From contig OZ020269.1 of assembly GCA_963971225.1 (NCBI GenBank), forward strand, positions 22,857,084 to 22,921,083: a stretch of 64,000 nt of DNA, written 5' to 3'. Numbering within the stretch: the first letter of the stretch is position 1; the number at the start of each line of letters is the position of its first letter. Origin of the DNA: Melieria omissa. Taxonomy: Eukaryota; Arthropoda; Insecta; Diptera; Ulidiidae. The notes under the pieces are model-generated. The model worked only from the letters and a program-made list of their open reading frames with translations, was not told the origin of the DNA and did not search any database. This document shows, piece by piece, positions 12,441-23,786 of this stretch. Made by a program: the position numbers and the translations under genes.

Positions 12441-12449
12441 TCGACAGGA

Positions 12450-12715
12450 TCTAACTAGAGAAAGAAACAAAGAAACAAAGGAGGCAGTTTTAAGCTGATT
12501 ACGAATGGAAGTTGGCAACATTTAATAGATCATAGATAATTTTACTCTCAGAGGATTTCTTTTACCCGCTTAGAGTGCAACCATCGTTTCTCTCTTCTAG
12601 TGTGCGTTATTGTGTCAAATAGTTGGGGTTCGAACCCACAACTCTATGACTTGTGACTGATTTGTTTAACCCATTACTTGTTGCGGATTATTATAATTTT
12701 TTGAAATGAATTAAA
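12450..12715 (-). mobile_element. Decayed tRNA-derived SINE (copy 1, GAA-tail family)
   Basis: On the minus strand, a perfect Pol III B-box palindrome (GGGTTCGAACCCC, 12625-12637) is preceded by a degraded A-box-like D-arm near 12670-12690. It is followed by a body containing CCTCTGAGAGTAAAATTATCTATGA and CATTCGTAATCAGCTTAAAACTG. The same body, less decayed, is present at 30846-31165 (minus). It ends in a purine-poor tail near 12455. Family membership comes from this within-window match. Confidence 0.7.
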
Positions 12716-12925
12716 TATACATTTTTTCTTTTTTTTAACATAATTTTTTTATTATAATTTTTATGAATTACTAATTAGTTTTAATTTTTTTATTCTTACT
12801 TTCTTCGTGCGAATTATTAATTAATTTAGGTTAATTTTAATTTTGTTTTTTTTATTTTTATTATTTTTATGAATTTTTTATATTTTTTTATATAAGGTCA
12901 AGAACAATCATCGAGTAAAAGTTGC

Positions 12926-13286
12926 GAAATATTATTATATTTTATTTTATTTTATCTTATTTTATTTTATTTTATTTTATTTCATTTTATTTTATTTTAT
13001 TTTATTTTATTTTATTTTATTTTATTTTATTTTATTTTATTTTATTTTTTTTATTTTAATTTATTTTATTTTATTTTATTTTGTTTTATTTTATTTTATA
13101 ATATTTTATTTTATTTTATTTTATTTTATTTTATTTTATTTTATTTTATTTTATTTTATTTTATTTTATTTTATTTTATTTTATTTTATTTTGTTTTATT
13201 TTATTTTATTTTATTTTATTTTATTTTATTTTATTTTATTTTATTTTATTTTATTTTATTTTATTTTATTTTATTTTATTTTAATT
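12926..13286. repeat. (ATTTT)n pentanucleotide microsatellite, about 360 bp
   Basis: This is a nearly uninterrupted TTTTA/ATTTT repeat with a few single-base variants (for example TTTTG near 13080 and 13190). Two other tracts of the same motif, on the opposite strand, lie at 47231-47615 and 56521-57262. The lack of purifying structure and its length suggest slippage. Confidence 0.95.
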
Positions 13287-14755
13287 TTAAATTTGTTGGA
13301 AAAAATACAAAAATATATATAAGTATAGCTGGCTATTTATTGGTTTGGGGTACTTTTCGCTTCCTTATTCGGATATGGCAACTTTCGTAAGTTCTATAAC
13401 CCTAAATATATTCGCAATTATACTAAAACCCAGCTTATAGTCAACAACCATAACGCTAGCAATCAAAAGTCACCCAGTGGCGCAAACATCCCACCCACTC
13501 TCTTGCCAACACAAAATGAAAAATATGGTTTCAAACCCTGTCACTGTAGTCACCTACAGTGCACTCATGTCACCAACACATTACGGAAATTATTAAAAAT
13601 GTCCAACACCGTTTTTTCCCAATACTTTTAGCCCAACAACCGCAAATCAATTAACCCCAACGTCAAACTTGCAAAATTGTCGTGATTGGGGTGACATTTC
13701 TTTTAAACACCAACTTACAAGCACGCAAACACAAACACAAACATACACTCACACAAACATTCACACAAATAGACTCTCCAGCCGCACTCAGCGCCTAATT
13801 TATGTTGCACAACTTAATTTATGTTTCAGTAAGTTGGCAAATTTATGCACAACAAAACCTAAAGGAAAACAAAACCATGAGCTAAAGGAAACAACAACGA
13901 CAACAACAAGTAAGCATAGCAAGCAGCCGCCAAAAGCAAATGACCGCAGATCAGCGCGACGTCGAGTCGAGTGCGTAGAGTTGCGTTATCTGCGGTGGCC
14001 TGTCAACCGAACGCCGCCGATTGCCGCTACAGCAGGACAACGTGTGGCGAACTGTGACTGTTTTTGTTGTTGTTGTCGGCATATTTATGCATTGCATTAC
14101 AAATAATGGAAATGTTTTCCATTTCGTTTGGCAATTTCCGCAATTTGCTGCAATGCCAAAGTGGGCTGCAAAATTACGAGTATCGAATGTGTCGGTGTCG
14201 AGTGGTGGCAAGAAAAAGTGTCGTGTTTGGTGTTTGTTGTCATTGATGTTGTTGGTTGTGAGTAACAAAAAATATTGTTTACAATTTGCAAATTGTAATA
14301 TTGGCTTAGCTGGTTATAATTATTTGTTCTAATTAATGACAACGCCCGTAGAATCTAAAAGTGTGACAAGACTATTGTGGGAGACTATTGAAATGAGTGG
14401 TTGCATTGGGTGGATGGTTGGTGTATTGGATAGTCAGTTGAAAGGATCATAGATTTGCATTTTGATTGTGAGAGAACCAATTAGCAACTAGGAGGGATTT
14501 TGTTAGTTGATGAGGGTGGCTGCACCCGAGTTCGGACACAACTGTGAGTCAAATTGTGATGCCTGAAAAGAGCTTCCAACCTTCCTTTTTGTTCTGCAGG
14601 CTCCACTGAATTTTATTAGATTCTTTTATTTATTTATTTATTATTTATTTATTTAAAAACGTGGAACAAATAATAATTGTATTATATTCTTTTATATATA
14701 CAAGTTTAGGGGATACAAGTGTAAACAACAGAAAATGATGGAAACCTACAACAGA
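13287..14755. other. Non-coding unique sequence
   Basis: Mixed unique DNA with a CA-rich stretch at 13723-13765, (AAC/ACG)n near 13890 and a GC-rich patch at 13930-14060. Overlapping open frames between 13669 and 14342 on both strands contain no recognisable domain. I see no TIRs or RNA genes. Confidence 0.5.
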
Positions 14756-14756
14756 A

Positions 14757-14856
14757 AACTATATCGGGCATCACAATGGACCTTTGGGGCCTCCGAGTGT
14801 ACTTGCTGAGAACCAGCAAGCCGCCTGTCTTACCTAACCTAACCTACAAGAGAAAA
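14757..14856 (+). mobile_element. LINE/SINE 3' tail fragment with hairpin and CCTAA tail
   Basis: The sequence ATCACAATGGACCTTTGGGGCCTCCGAGTG (14770-14799) is followed by a perfect stem-loop, CTTGCTG-AGAAC-CAGCAAG, and ends in ACCTAACCTAACCTAC. The first part closely matches the 3' end of the SINE at 63368-63400 and the LINE 3' ends at 19667 and 51011. It is therefore a stray 3' end of the same retroelement group. Confidence 0.65.
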
Positions 14857-14984
14857 CTACTGTAAAATCTTGAAAAATACTTGCTTGATTATAGAAAATT
14901 AACTTAATTACTAAACTATAATTTTGTGGAGGTCCTTACATTAATACATTTTGTATATCAAATCGCAAGAACATCATAAAGGAT

Positions 14985-16225
14985 TTTTGGTCGGAGTCTG
15001 GGTCACTGTGGAATTGGTATCCATGCCAGAAGGTTGGGTTTGCTTTTCAATGATTTCTGTCAAAGCTTCATAGACGAGGAAGAGAAAGACAATGCAGGAA
15101 AACACTTGTCTTGCATTATCAGGAAGAAGGAAGATTCACTTATCCAACATCTTCTTCGACAGTCTAAGGGAACTAACTGATATAACTATTCTACAAGATT
15201 TTGTTGGAAACTCAAACTGGTTCAATTGACTTAAGTTGGCAAGAAGGTTGGGTTTGCTTTCTAATGACTTCGGGCAAGCTGAATAAAAGGAGAAGAGGAA
15301 GAAAAAACACTCCACCTTCTATGGACTTGTTCTGCATTATCAAGAACTCACCTGGACAACGTTTTCTTCAACAACTTTCTTCTAGCTGATAGGACTATTC
15401 ACAGTCTACTAACCTTCGGAAGAAGCTCAAACTAGTTCAATGGATATAAGTTCTCAAGAAGGTTAGATTTGAAAAAAGGAAGAAAATGCATTTCAGCTTC
15501 TATGAATTTGATCTACATTAACTAAAAGAAGACCCACCTGGGCTACTCATTCTTTGACAATCTAAGGGATCTAACTGAAAGAACTATTCACAGTTTGATA
15601 GGCTTCGTAAGGAGCTCAAACTTGTTCTATAGTGAGTAGACGTAAGTTCGCAAGAAAGTTAGGTTGGTTTTCTAATGACTTTTGACGAATCTGTATGGGC
15701 GAGGGATTGTAAGAGGACTTGCCAGCACTTGTCCTACGTTAACTAGTAGAAGAAAGACCCACTACTACTACTTATTCTTTAACAATCTAGGAGATCTAAC
15801 TGAAAGAATTATTCTCAGCTTAGGTACAGTCTACTTAGCTTCGTAAGGGGCTCAAACTGGTTCTTTAAGTGAGTGGACGTAGGGTCGCAAGAAAGTTGGG
15901 TTGGTTTTATAAAGACTTCTGTCGAAGCTGTATGGACAAGGGATTGTAAGAGGACTTGCCTGTAATTGTTCTGCATTAACTAGAAGAAGAAAAACCTACA
16001 TTGTCTACTTTTGCTTGACAATCTTGTGGGTCTGGTCTGGAAGAAAATGCACTTAACCTTCTATGCACTTGTACTGCATTAACTAGAAGAAAGAAGACTC
16101 ACTTGGGTTACTTATTCTTTGACAATCTAAGGGATCTCATTGATATTGGCAGTTTACTAGTGAGCGGACCTAAGTTCCATTGACTATGGTATAACAATGA
16201 GCCTTCATGGCTGTACATGGGCGTA
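14985..16225 (+). repeat. Tandem array 1 of decayed LINE C-terminal segments
   Basis: Units of about 197-236 bp start with GGTTGGGTTTGCTTTCTAATGACTTCTG, at about 15031, 15243, 15459, 15656 and 15892, with a partial unit near 16030. Translated, the first unit reads GHCGIGIHARRLGLLFNDFC, then an acidic stretch and a His/Cys pair. That is the tail of LINE ORF2, including its last zinc knuckle. Later units join LINE 3' flank directly to the same GGTTGGGTTTGC start. The array closes with the LINE 3' UTR phrase ATAACAATGAGCCTTCATGG (16191-16210). All units carry stops. Confidence 0.75.
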
Positions 16226-18320
16226 TCTACATTACAGATTCATCCATGTTTACACTGTTTCTCTATTGCCTTTTTTACTATCGTAAAACTACACAGAATT
16301 TTTTTGTACTTAAGTCTTGCAATCAGAAACTTTTAAGCCCCAAAAAGAGGTCAGCAGTAAACATTTTCGAAACTCTTATAATTAATAAAACGAAAAAGAA
16401 ATTTCAAGAAATAATCTTAAAATTAAGAAGCAAAATGGAACAAAAAACTTATCAACCACAAGCATTTTTTTTACGATCAGAGAAAAAGAAATGAATTTAA
16501 AAATGACCGCAGCAAAAGACGCATTACAGATGCCGAGTACGAGTGCTTTCAGCCCAAGTACGACGATGTATGAGAAGCCAAAGTTCTCTGGGTCAGTAGA
16601 ATTTTCTCACACAACACAGCCGCACGTACACGCTCGGCGGCTGAGCGTACGTGTACAAGACACGCACTGAACGGCACTTTGTAGGCGGAGGAAGGAAGAA
16701 CAGGGCGACGCGAGGCAGAAAACCGCAAAGTTACTTAGCAGCGATGCTTTGTTCATATCATCTCACATTTTCGGAGGGAAATTGCCTCGAAAAATCATAT
16801 GTGTGTATGTGTGTGTGTGGGAATAATTGACCGCAACAGGAAGAAGCGGGAAGCGCAGGGAAGCCACATGTGCTGAGGGAATGAAACAAAATGACAGCAT
16901 ATGAATTATGCCGCAGCGCATTGCATGCAAATAATTGCCGAACGAATGACCAACAAATGTACTGACAGACAGGCAACAATAAAAACGAAAATTTCTCAGT
17001 CGGCTAAGAATAACGAGGCAGCTTCCTGTTGTGTGCGGCGCAAAGCTTTTCCCGTGAATCTTTTGACTATAAATGACAACAAACTGACTGGCGGAAAGAG
17101 TGACAATGACTGAGACTATAATTGCGGCTAATTGTAATTATTTTACATATGTTTGTGCATTTATGGCTGTCAACTGTCAGCACAGCAACAAACTACACAA
17201 GTGACACTTTCCCAAAATTAAAAACAAAAAATATTAAAACTCCAAAAATGTAGAAAAGCGAAATTAAAGCACTTAGCAGCGTTGAAATCTGGCGTCACTC
17301 AGCCGTTGTGCGTTGCCTGCAATTGAGGCTAATAAGCGTATTTATGGCTGCCCCAATGACCAAAAAAGTTTCACTTTTGCTTTTGACCACTTGCGAGAGC
17401 AACACAAAGAAGCTTCTCACACTTTGGCTTTTACTTTTAATACGAAGGAAGAGTTCAGAGTTCTTTACCTGATGGGCTCATGCGGCCAAACCTTTCCGTT
17501 TCATTTCCTTAACACACTTTTCCCGTTCGTTGTTGCTTCGTTGAAAGGCGCGCACAACTTTCAATTTGGGTCACTCATGACATAATTCCTGGCATTACGG
17601 CTGCTGTCCGTTGCTACAACAACAACAACAATGTAGCACAACGCATAAAGTCACGCCAAAAGTAACAAATTTATCACTTTTCCTGCTTTTTGACTTAAGG
17701 AAAACAAACAACAAAAAGCAATCGGCTTTTTGTTTATTTGTTTTCTTTTTCATTTTGGCTTAAATTGTTATCTGACATTTTATGATGCCTGTCTGTGTAT
17801 GTGTGTGAGTATTCGCTTTTTTGCATAACATGCGCAGAGCAGCAACAATGCGGCCGCTGCCAAGAAATTGCATTTTTATTATTGAAAAAAAATCAGTAAA
17901 AAACATTTATTTTGGCTTTTCTTATTTGTGCTTTTGTTCTTTTATTTTAGCACCTTTTTCGTTCATTCGTTTGATGCCGTCTGACATTATCGGAAGTTTC
18001 ATATCGAAGGTGTCAGCAGCCGGGCGCATTTTCGTTTGGGCTGTGGCGATTGTTTGCTGCATGTACAAACACACATACATACATCTGCGTTTGAGTGTCA
18101 GAGTGTCAGTTGTTGTTTTTAAATTGCTGTGACAGTCAAACGAATTTTCGAAAGTGAAATTGCACATTGTTGCATTGCGCCAAAAATGCAAGGCAGCAAA
18201 GGTAAAGTGGAACTGAAAGACAGTGGAGCCCTTCATTATTTAACTGAGTAATTTTGCTGCTCTTTTTTTCTCTTCTTCTATCTCTTTTACGTTCTATCTT
18301 TTATTTGTTCTATCTTTCCA
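16226..18320. other. Non-coding unique sequence between the two LINE-tail arrays
   Basis: Unique sequence with (GT)n at 16798-16820, (CAA)n near 17620, and no repeat similarity to the arrays on either side. Open frames at 17313-17585 and 17821-18132 are short and without recognisable motifs. Confidence 0.5.
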
Positions 18321-18323
18321 CTG

Positions 18324-18542
18324 TCAGACATCCAAGCCACTCTTAGGGCTTTGACTGCAGTTTTAATAACATCAAAGACTGTTCTGAGCTACAGAAAAGC
18401 TTTTAACAAGACTAGCCTCGTATCTTCATATCTCCTTCTTCATATTCACCTATACTGGCTTCCAAAACATAGGGACATTCCAGGGAACTGTAGAGCAGAC
18501 CAGCTCGATCGACAGGGTACTACCGAGCCTTCACTTTTTTAA
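18324..18542 (+). pseudogene. LINE ORF2 RNase H fragment
   Basis: The + frame beginning at 18324 reads SDIQATLRALTAV, which matches the RNase H motif around the third catalytic Asp (SDSQAAL-type). Further on, YWLPKHRDIPGNCRADQLDR matches the final motif (W-x-P-G-H-x-x-x-x-G-N-x-x-A-D). Intact LINE RNases H have these two motifs about 40 residues apart, as here. It sits directly upstream of array 2 and is probably the front part of the same LINE copy. Upstream RT and endonuclease domains are absent. Confidence 0.75.
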
Positions 18543-18579
18543 CTTGAAAACTTCACTCACATAAAAGTTCCATACAGGA

Positions 18580-20205
18580 AACTAACCTAAGATGGGCTGA
18601 AAGCAAAACGAGATGTTCTGGGCTTCAAACTTGGCCGACCTCAAACTTTCGTAGGGAAGTTTTCTCACTAAAAAGGAATCAAATGAAAACCATGATTGGT
18701 GTTCTGGCGGGTTCTGATTGGTATCGATGCAATAAGGTTGAGTTTGCCTTCTAATGACTTCTGTCGAAGCTACGGGGACGAGGAAGAGGAAGACAACGCA
18801 GGACAACACTTGTCTTGGCATTTGTCTCTCGAAGAAGAAAGACACACTTTCCAAGTTCTTCTTCGACAGTCTAGGGATCTAACTGATAGAACTATTCAAA
18901 GTCTACTAGGTTTTGGAGGAAGCCCAAACTAGTTCAATGGACTTAAAATCGAAAGAAGGTTCACTTTGCTTTCGAATTACTTCTGTTGAAGCTGTATGGA
19001 CAAGGAAATAGAAAGAAAAAACGCTTCACCTTCTAATTTTCATTTCATTCCTTCTTTGAACTTATCCTGAATTCTGTAGAAGAAGGAAGACTGTTCTAGA
19101 CAACTTTTTCTTCGACATTCTAGAAGATCTACGTTCTAGGCGACTATTCACAGTCTACTAGGCTTCAAAAGAGGCTCAAATTGATTCAATGGGTAAGTGG
19201 ACTTAAGATCGCAAGAAGATTGGGTTTGCTTTCGGATTACTTCTGTCGAAGCTGTATGGATAAAACAAAATAAACGAAAACCTTTCACCTTCTATGAACT
19301 TGTCGTGCATTATCCAGAAGAAGGAAGACTAATCTAACAGCAGGATCTAGGCGACTATTGACAGTCTACTAGGCATCAGAAGGGGCTCAAATTAATTCAG
19401 TGGGTAAGGGGACTTAAGTTCACAAGAAAATTGGGCTTGCTTTCCAATAACTTCTGTCGCAGCTCAATGGATAAGAAAGAGGAAAAAAAACGCGTCAACT
19501 TCTATGCACTTGTTCTGCATTATCCAGCAGAAGGAACATTCCCCTCGGCAACTTATTCTTCAAGAATGTAGGGAATCTCCGATAGAACTATTTACAGTCC
19601 CTATTGGGCTTCGTGAGGAGCTCAAATTGATTCGATAAGTGAGCGGAGTTAAATCCGATTGATTGTGATATCACACTGGGCCTTCATGGCCTAAGTGGGT
19701 TTCGCCTTGGAGCAATTCAATCCTGTAAGGACGAGGGATTGTAAGAGGACTTGCCTGCACTTGTTCTGCATTAACTAGAACAAAAAAGACCCACATGAGC
19801 AACTTATTCTTTGACAATCAAGGGGATCTTACTGATAGAACTATTCTCAGTTAACTAGGACACGTAGGGTGCTCAAACTGGTTCAATGAGTGAATGGACT
19901 TCAATTTGCAAAAAGGTTGGGTTTGTTTTCTAATGACTTCTCTCGAGCTCAATGAACGAAAAAGAGGAAGAATGCACTTGATCAACATTATCCAAAAAAA
20001 GAAAGACTCACCCTGGTAACTTTTTCTTCAACAGATCTAACTGATAGAGCAATAGTTCTGTAAATACACAGTCTCTATTAGAGTTCGTAAAGAGCTCAAA
20101 CTGGTTCAATGAGTGAGCATAGTTAGGCTTGATTGATTCCCCATGATTGACCATGGATTCTTACAGCCCAAGAAGCATCCACCTTGGAGCAGTTACTTCT
20201 ACCTT
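18580..20205 (+). repeat. Tandem array 2 of decayed LINE C-terminal segments
   Basis: Units start at about 18727, 18953, 19216, 19425, 19730 (partial) and 19915. The first is the best preserved: a + frame at 18696-18932 reads IGIDAIRLSLPSNDFCRS, then acidic residues, then a QHLSWH segment, as expected for the terminal zinc-knuckle part of ORF2. Later units are frameshifted. The 3' UTR phrase GATATCACACTGGGCCTTCATGGCC (19667-19691) lies inside the array, and a degraded one lies near 20150. This is the same monomer as array 1. Confidence 0.75.
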
Positions 20206-20673
20206 AACCCATTGCTTCCGGGTACCAGTTCGGCCCATACGATTTTGATAAAATTTCTTACACGACCTGGAATTGACCCAAAATGATCAGAAACAACAAT
20301 TTCAGCTTTCTATCTCTGCACGTTGCTGAGATATTCATTGGGTATTTTGTACCCATTAGGCAGCAATGGAAGCTTTTTTCCATACTTTTTAATGTGATCA
20401 GCTAAAAACGTGAACAAAAGAAGTATTGTTTACAGATGAGTTAGGAGGCAGACTTTTGTAAGGTTCTAGGGCCACTACTACAATATTTGGAGTCTGGTAA
20501 CTCTAGCTAGATGGCGGAATTTTAGGATGAATTCCACTAGACTAAGGTAGTTCCATCTTTACCCCAACCATCTTTATCAATGATTTTGAGATATCTCTAC
20601 CACGAACATTTCTGTGATTTTTTTAAAAAGTCAGTTTTCATGGGTAACATTTTACCCATTAGGCAGCAATGTA
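20204..20673. mobile_element. Probable TTAA MITE with decayed right end
   Basis: The left end TTAACCCATTGCTTCCGGGTACC (20204-20226) is roughly complementary to TTACCCATTAGGCAGCAATG at about 20652-20671. A further internal copy of the right-end motif lies near 20349. The right TTAA has been lost. It inserted at the end of LINE array 2. There is no coding capacity. Confidence 0.4.
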
Positions 20674-20679
20674 TGTATT

Positions 20680-21750
20680 TCACTCTAGTTTTGTGACGAA
20701 TAGTCATGTTTTGCTTCAGCTCCTCCTACCTAACTACCAACCTACTCTTCTTTCTTTCACTCCCCAACACTTCTTTTGACTTCTTTATTGTAGTTTTCTA
20801 AAAATTGATTAAAAAACTTATAAATACTACAAACTACAAACAAAACAAATAGTTTATTAAAAATAATAAAAAATAATTTACTATTTTTATAGAACAACAT
20901 CAACTCTCTTGGTAGCATTTCACATAAACTAAACATTTCAAACATAAAAATTCTCACTCATAAAACGTCTCACTTGTCTGTCATTCGTTGCCCTTAAAGT
21001 TGAAATCCTTTCGTAAATTTGAAGCATTTTTATTTTTATTTCTACTTTACGCCTATGCGGTCTTTACTGCTGTGCCGACTATGCCATTTGTTTTGCTTCT
21101 TTATAGCTTTACAAATAAAAAAAAATAAAAATCCACTTGCTGCATGGCGACATGTTTGCAATTGCAAGCGGCACAGCTCGCCTCAACACTCGCCACACGT
21201 TTGTGCCACTGCGTTCGCCTCTGCCACACTTAAAAGGCCTTAGCCAGTGCTAAACATGTTCATCCTGTGCATCCATTTCGAATGAATTTTTTACATCACT
21301 GGATAATTTACAAGTCACGTGAATGAAATTGAAACAAAATGCGCATAAATTGTACACATGAGAGACAGCTCACTGTCGCCTGCCGCACGCCGGCCGGCCT
21401 GACTCGTCGACTCGCTGGCTGTGCGGCATATTTAATATTAATGAGTTATGGTGCAGCCATATGTGTGCACACGCATGCACACACACACACACATTCGCTG
21501 GCTGGCTGGCTTGAAAATGCATGCGAACGTGTCTAAGGCTGGACTTGTGAGCTTGCAAGCGCACAAATGGACGCACATTTAGTCAAGGTTCGAAATGGGC
21601 ATTGCGCAGAGCGTGAAGCAAACCAAGCAGCCAAACCAATGCAATCAAACCAACAACGGCAAAAGCGAAAATGAAATTGAACGAGCAGCAAGCAAAAAAA
21701 AGCAACAACGCTCGATGGTGAAAAAAGCGCTGCAATTGCCGCAAACTCAC
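20680..21750. other. Non-coding unique sequence
   Basis: AT-rich until about 21000, then mixed sequence with (CA)n at 21479-21493. It contains no recognisable coding or repeat structure apart from the candidate exon that begins at 21751. Confidence 0.5.
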
Positions 21751-21924
21751 CGCTTATATGGGCAATAACAGCCATGAAAGGATGTGTCGTCGTCGTTGTC
21801 GTCGTCGACGACGACGTTGTCGTTGTTAAGACGCTTACAAACGGCCCAACATACATAAATTGCGAGGACAGCGCAAACACACACAACAAATGCAACGTTG
21901 CATAGTCGAATGCGAAAAAACGCG
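21751..21924 (-). CDS. Candidate host exon encoding a transmembrane helix
   Basis: On the minus strand the segment is preceded by a long pyrimidine tract and AG (GCAATTTTTTTCCTCCCATTTTCAG) and followed by GTGAGT, a good donor. The 174-bp exon is open in the phase that leaves 1 base at the start and 2 at the end. It encodes 57 full codons: a hydrophobic segment NVAFVVCVCAVLAIYVCWAV (residues 9-28), a basic CKR stop-transfer, then an Asp-rich stretch and HGCYCPYK. That order suggests a single-pass membrane protein. The start phase matches the end phase of the candidate exon at 34500-34552. I do not recognise the family. The Asp run overlaps a GAC repeat, so chance is possible. Confidence 0.45.
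21782..21822. repeat. GTC/GAC trinucleotide palindrome
   Basis: A (GTC)n tract turns into (GAC)n, giving a perfect 18-bp palindrome GTCGTCGTCGACGACGAC at 21798-21815. It lies inside the candidate transmembrane exon and codes its Val/Asp run on the minus strand. Confidence 0.85.
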
Positions 21925-22803
21925 CTGAAAATGGGAGGAAAAAAATTGCAAACGGATGTGCTCGTTGTGCTCGAGAGGATTAGGGCGTTTAGTGCAATGC
22001 GAACGGCAAACGCTGGCAATGTGACAGCTTGAATGTAAAGGTGTAGTTTTGTGTGTTTATGTGTTCCTATGTATTTCTATGCAGCCTCCGAATCGTTTGC
22101 AGATTGTGGCAAAAAATTTGCTGATATCATTCGAATTGTTTTACGTTCTAAGACGAAAAATCAGTTGGATCAGTTGAATTGCAGAAACAGTAAACGAAAT
22201 GAACAAAATTGTAAAGCAATAAAATTTCAAAAAAATTCATGAAAATTGGATACAAAAATTCATATGATTTCATAAAACATTCCATTCCAGCTGAGTCTTT
22301 AATCTTCATTACCACATTTCCTAGCAAGATTCCTATTCATTTTGAAATATACTGTGCACATAGTTTAGTGTTTACAAATTCCAAAACTTGTCTTGTTCTG
22401 ATTCTGATGACTTTGAAATAACGCTTAAAAATACATATGATTGAATTTCTGGAAATTTACAGAATCCCAAACATCACAAAAGATCTCTGTAGCTTCAAAA
22501 GAGGGACTAGAGCTTACTGATCCCATACCTGGATTGAACACGTGCGTCCTTATTTCATATCCCACAAGACAAGACTCAGGACACCTGACACCTGTCTGAG
22601 ACTAGAGACGCCTCCATCGCTGTTTTCAATAATGGTTTCACAATTTCTCTTGAGTTCTTTAGACTTACATACTTTTTTTACCAAAACACATTTTCCTAAA
22701 TTTATTAGATTTTTCTAATTTTTCAGATTTAAATTTATTTTAAGATCTAATATTTTTATAGTCCGTAAGGTTGATTCAGAGACTCAAGCACATAAATACT
22801 AAA
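21925..22803. other. Non-coding unique sequence
   Basis: Unremarkable AT-rich DNA between the candidate exon and the nested LINE insertion. Short open frames at 22051-22421 lack motifs. Confidence 0.5.
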
Positions 22804-22821
22804 AATACTACTTAGGTTAGG

Positions 22822-23786
22822 TTAGGTTAGGTAGGGAAGGGTGTGTGCGTCCCAAGGCCAACACTTCCACTCGGAGGCCAAAATGCCCCATTGTGAATCC
22901 CTTCTTAGAAGATTCTGGGCTAGCCAGTGGCTCTCAGTCCGGGGCAAACCAATTCGACCTCTTGATAAAGAAGAGTAGATCCGAAATTTCAACTGTTGCT
23001 GCGCAGGCCAGGTCTCCAAGGTACGGAGACGGCGTTTCTGCAGGGCCGGGCAGTGGTGTTGGATCGTTTCCACTTCTACTTCACCTCTACAGCTTCTGCA
23101 GACATCTCTGAACGAGAGGCACCATTTGACAAGCATGGATCCAATGGGGCAGTGTCCAGTAATGACTCCAACAAGCTGCCTAATAGAGGTTCGACTCAGG
23201 GACAGAACATATCGTGTTTTCCTCAGGGAAAGGGAAGGCCATATTGTTCGGCAGGTACTACAATCATTTCTGCTCCGCCATGAGGACTCGATGTAAGTTT
23301 TGGTCAACCTGTCAATATGCAAATACAGGGCAGATATCAGAGGGAGCACAGAGTTATCCACTTCGGTGAGAGGCAGGGTGACCCCCTTAGTGCGACAACT
23401 CTGCACTACCTTCGATTTCACTGGGGCTGATTCCAGCGCTTTAAGAGCTTCCTGACTATTCGCACAGATTGTGATATTAATCCCCTGTCATGGATTAGTT
23501 CAGCAGCTTTCCAGATTGCAAAAATCTCCGCCTGAAAGATGCTACCGCAGTCCGGGAGTCTGAAAGACCGTTGTGCCCCCAGTACATCTGAGTGGGGACC
23601 AGCTCCTGTAGCTTCCTCCATCTTAGAACCGTCTGTGAAGATGGTGATGGAGGCGTCTCTTGTCACACTTGTAAGTCCCCATTCTTCCTTTGAGGGAAAG
23701 AAAGTGAGTGCGCGTGAATCAAAATCCAGGTATGGAATCAGATAGTCCGTGTAGGAATCTAATTGCTGTTCTGTACCTTGCCTCGT
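22822..23786 (-). pseudogene. LINE A ORF2 remnant (RNase H and C-terminus)
   Basis: The first minus frame (from 23786 down to 23418) contains FTDGSKMEEATGAG, the first RNase H Asp motif, and IFQAEIFAIWKAAEL, the Glu motif. A frameshift near 23420-23470 moves to the second frame, which has NSQEALKALESAPVKSK, the third motif with its Asp replaced by Asn. The segment around the last RNase H motif (PGH...GN..AD) is missing. The C-terminal region IRQLVGVITGHCPIG and the zinc-knuckle CRSC with HHCPAL follow. It is a dead relative of the I/LOA/R1 group of LINEs, which carry RNase H in ORF2. Confidence 0.8.

Noticed and set aside
12600..12690. A tRNA gene on the minus strand
   Set aside because: Only the B-box arm is good. 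The downstream sequence matches the SINE body at 30846-31165.
14985..16225. A CRISPR-like or ordinary satellite array
   Set aside because: Units are about 220 bp, diverged, and match LINE ORF2 ends. There are no short constant repeats with unique spacers.
22813..22832. An interstitial telomere (TTAGG)n tract
   Set aside because: It abuts the LINE A 3' end and its target duplication, so it is the LINE tail.
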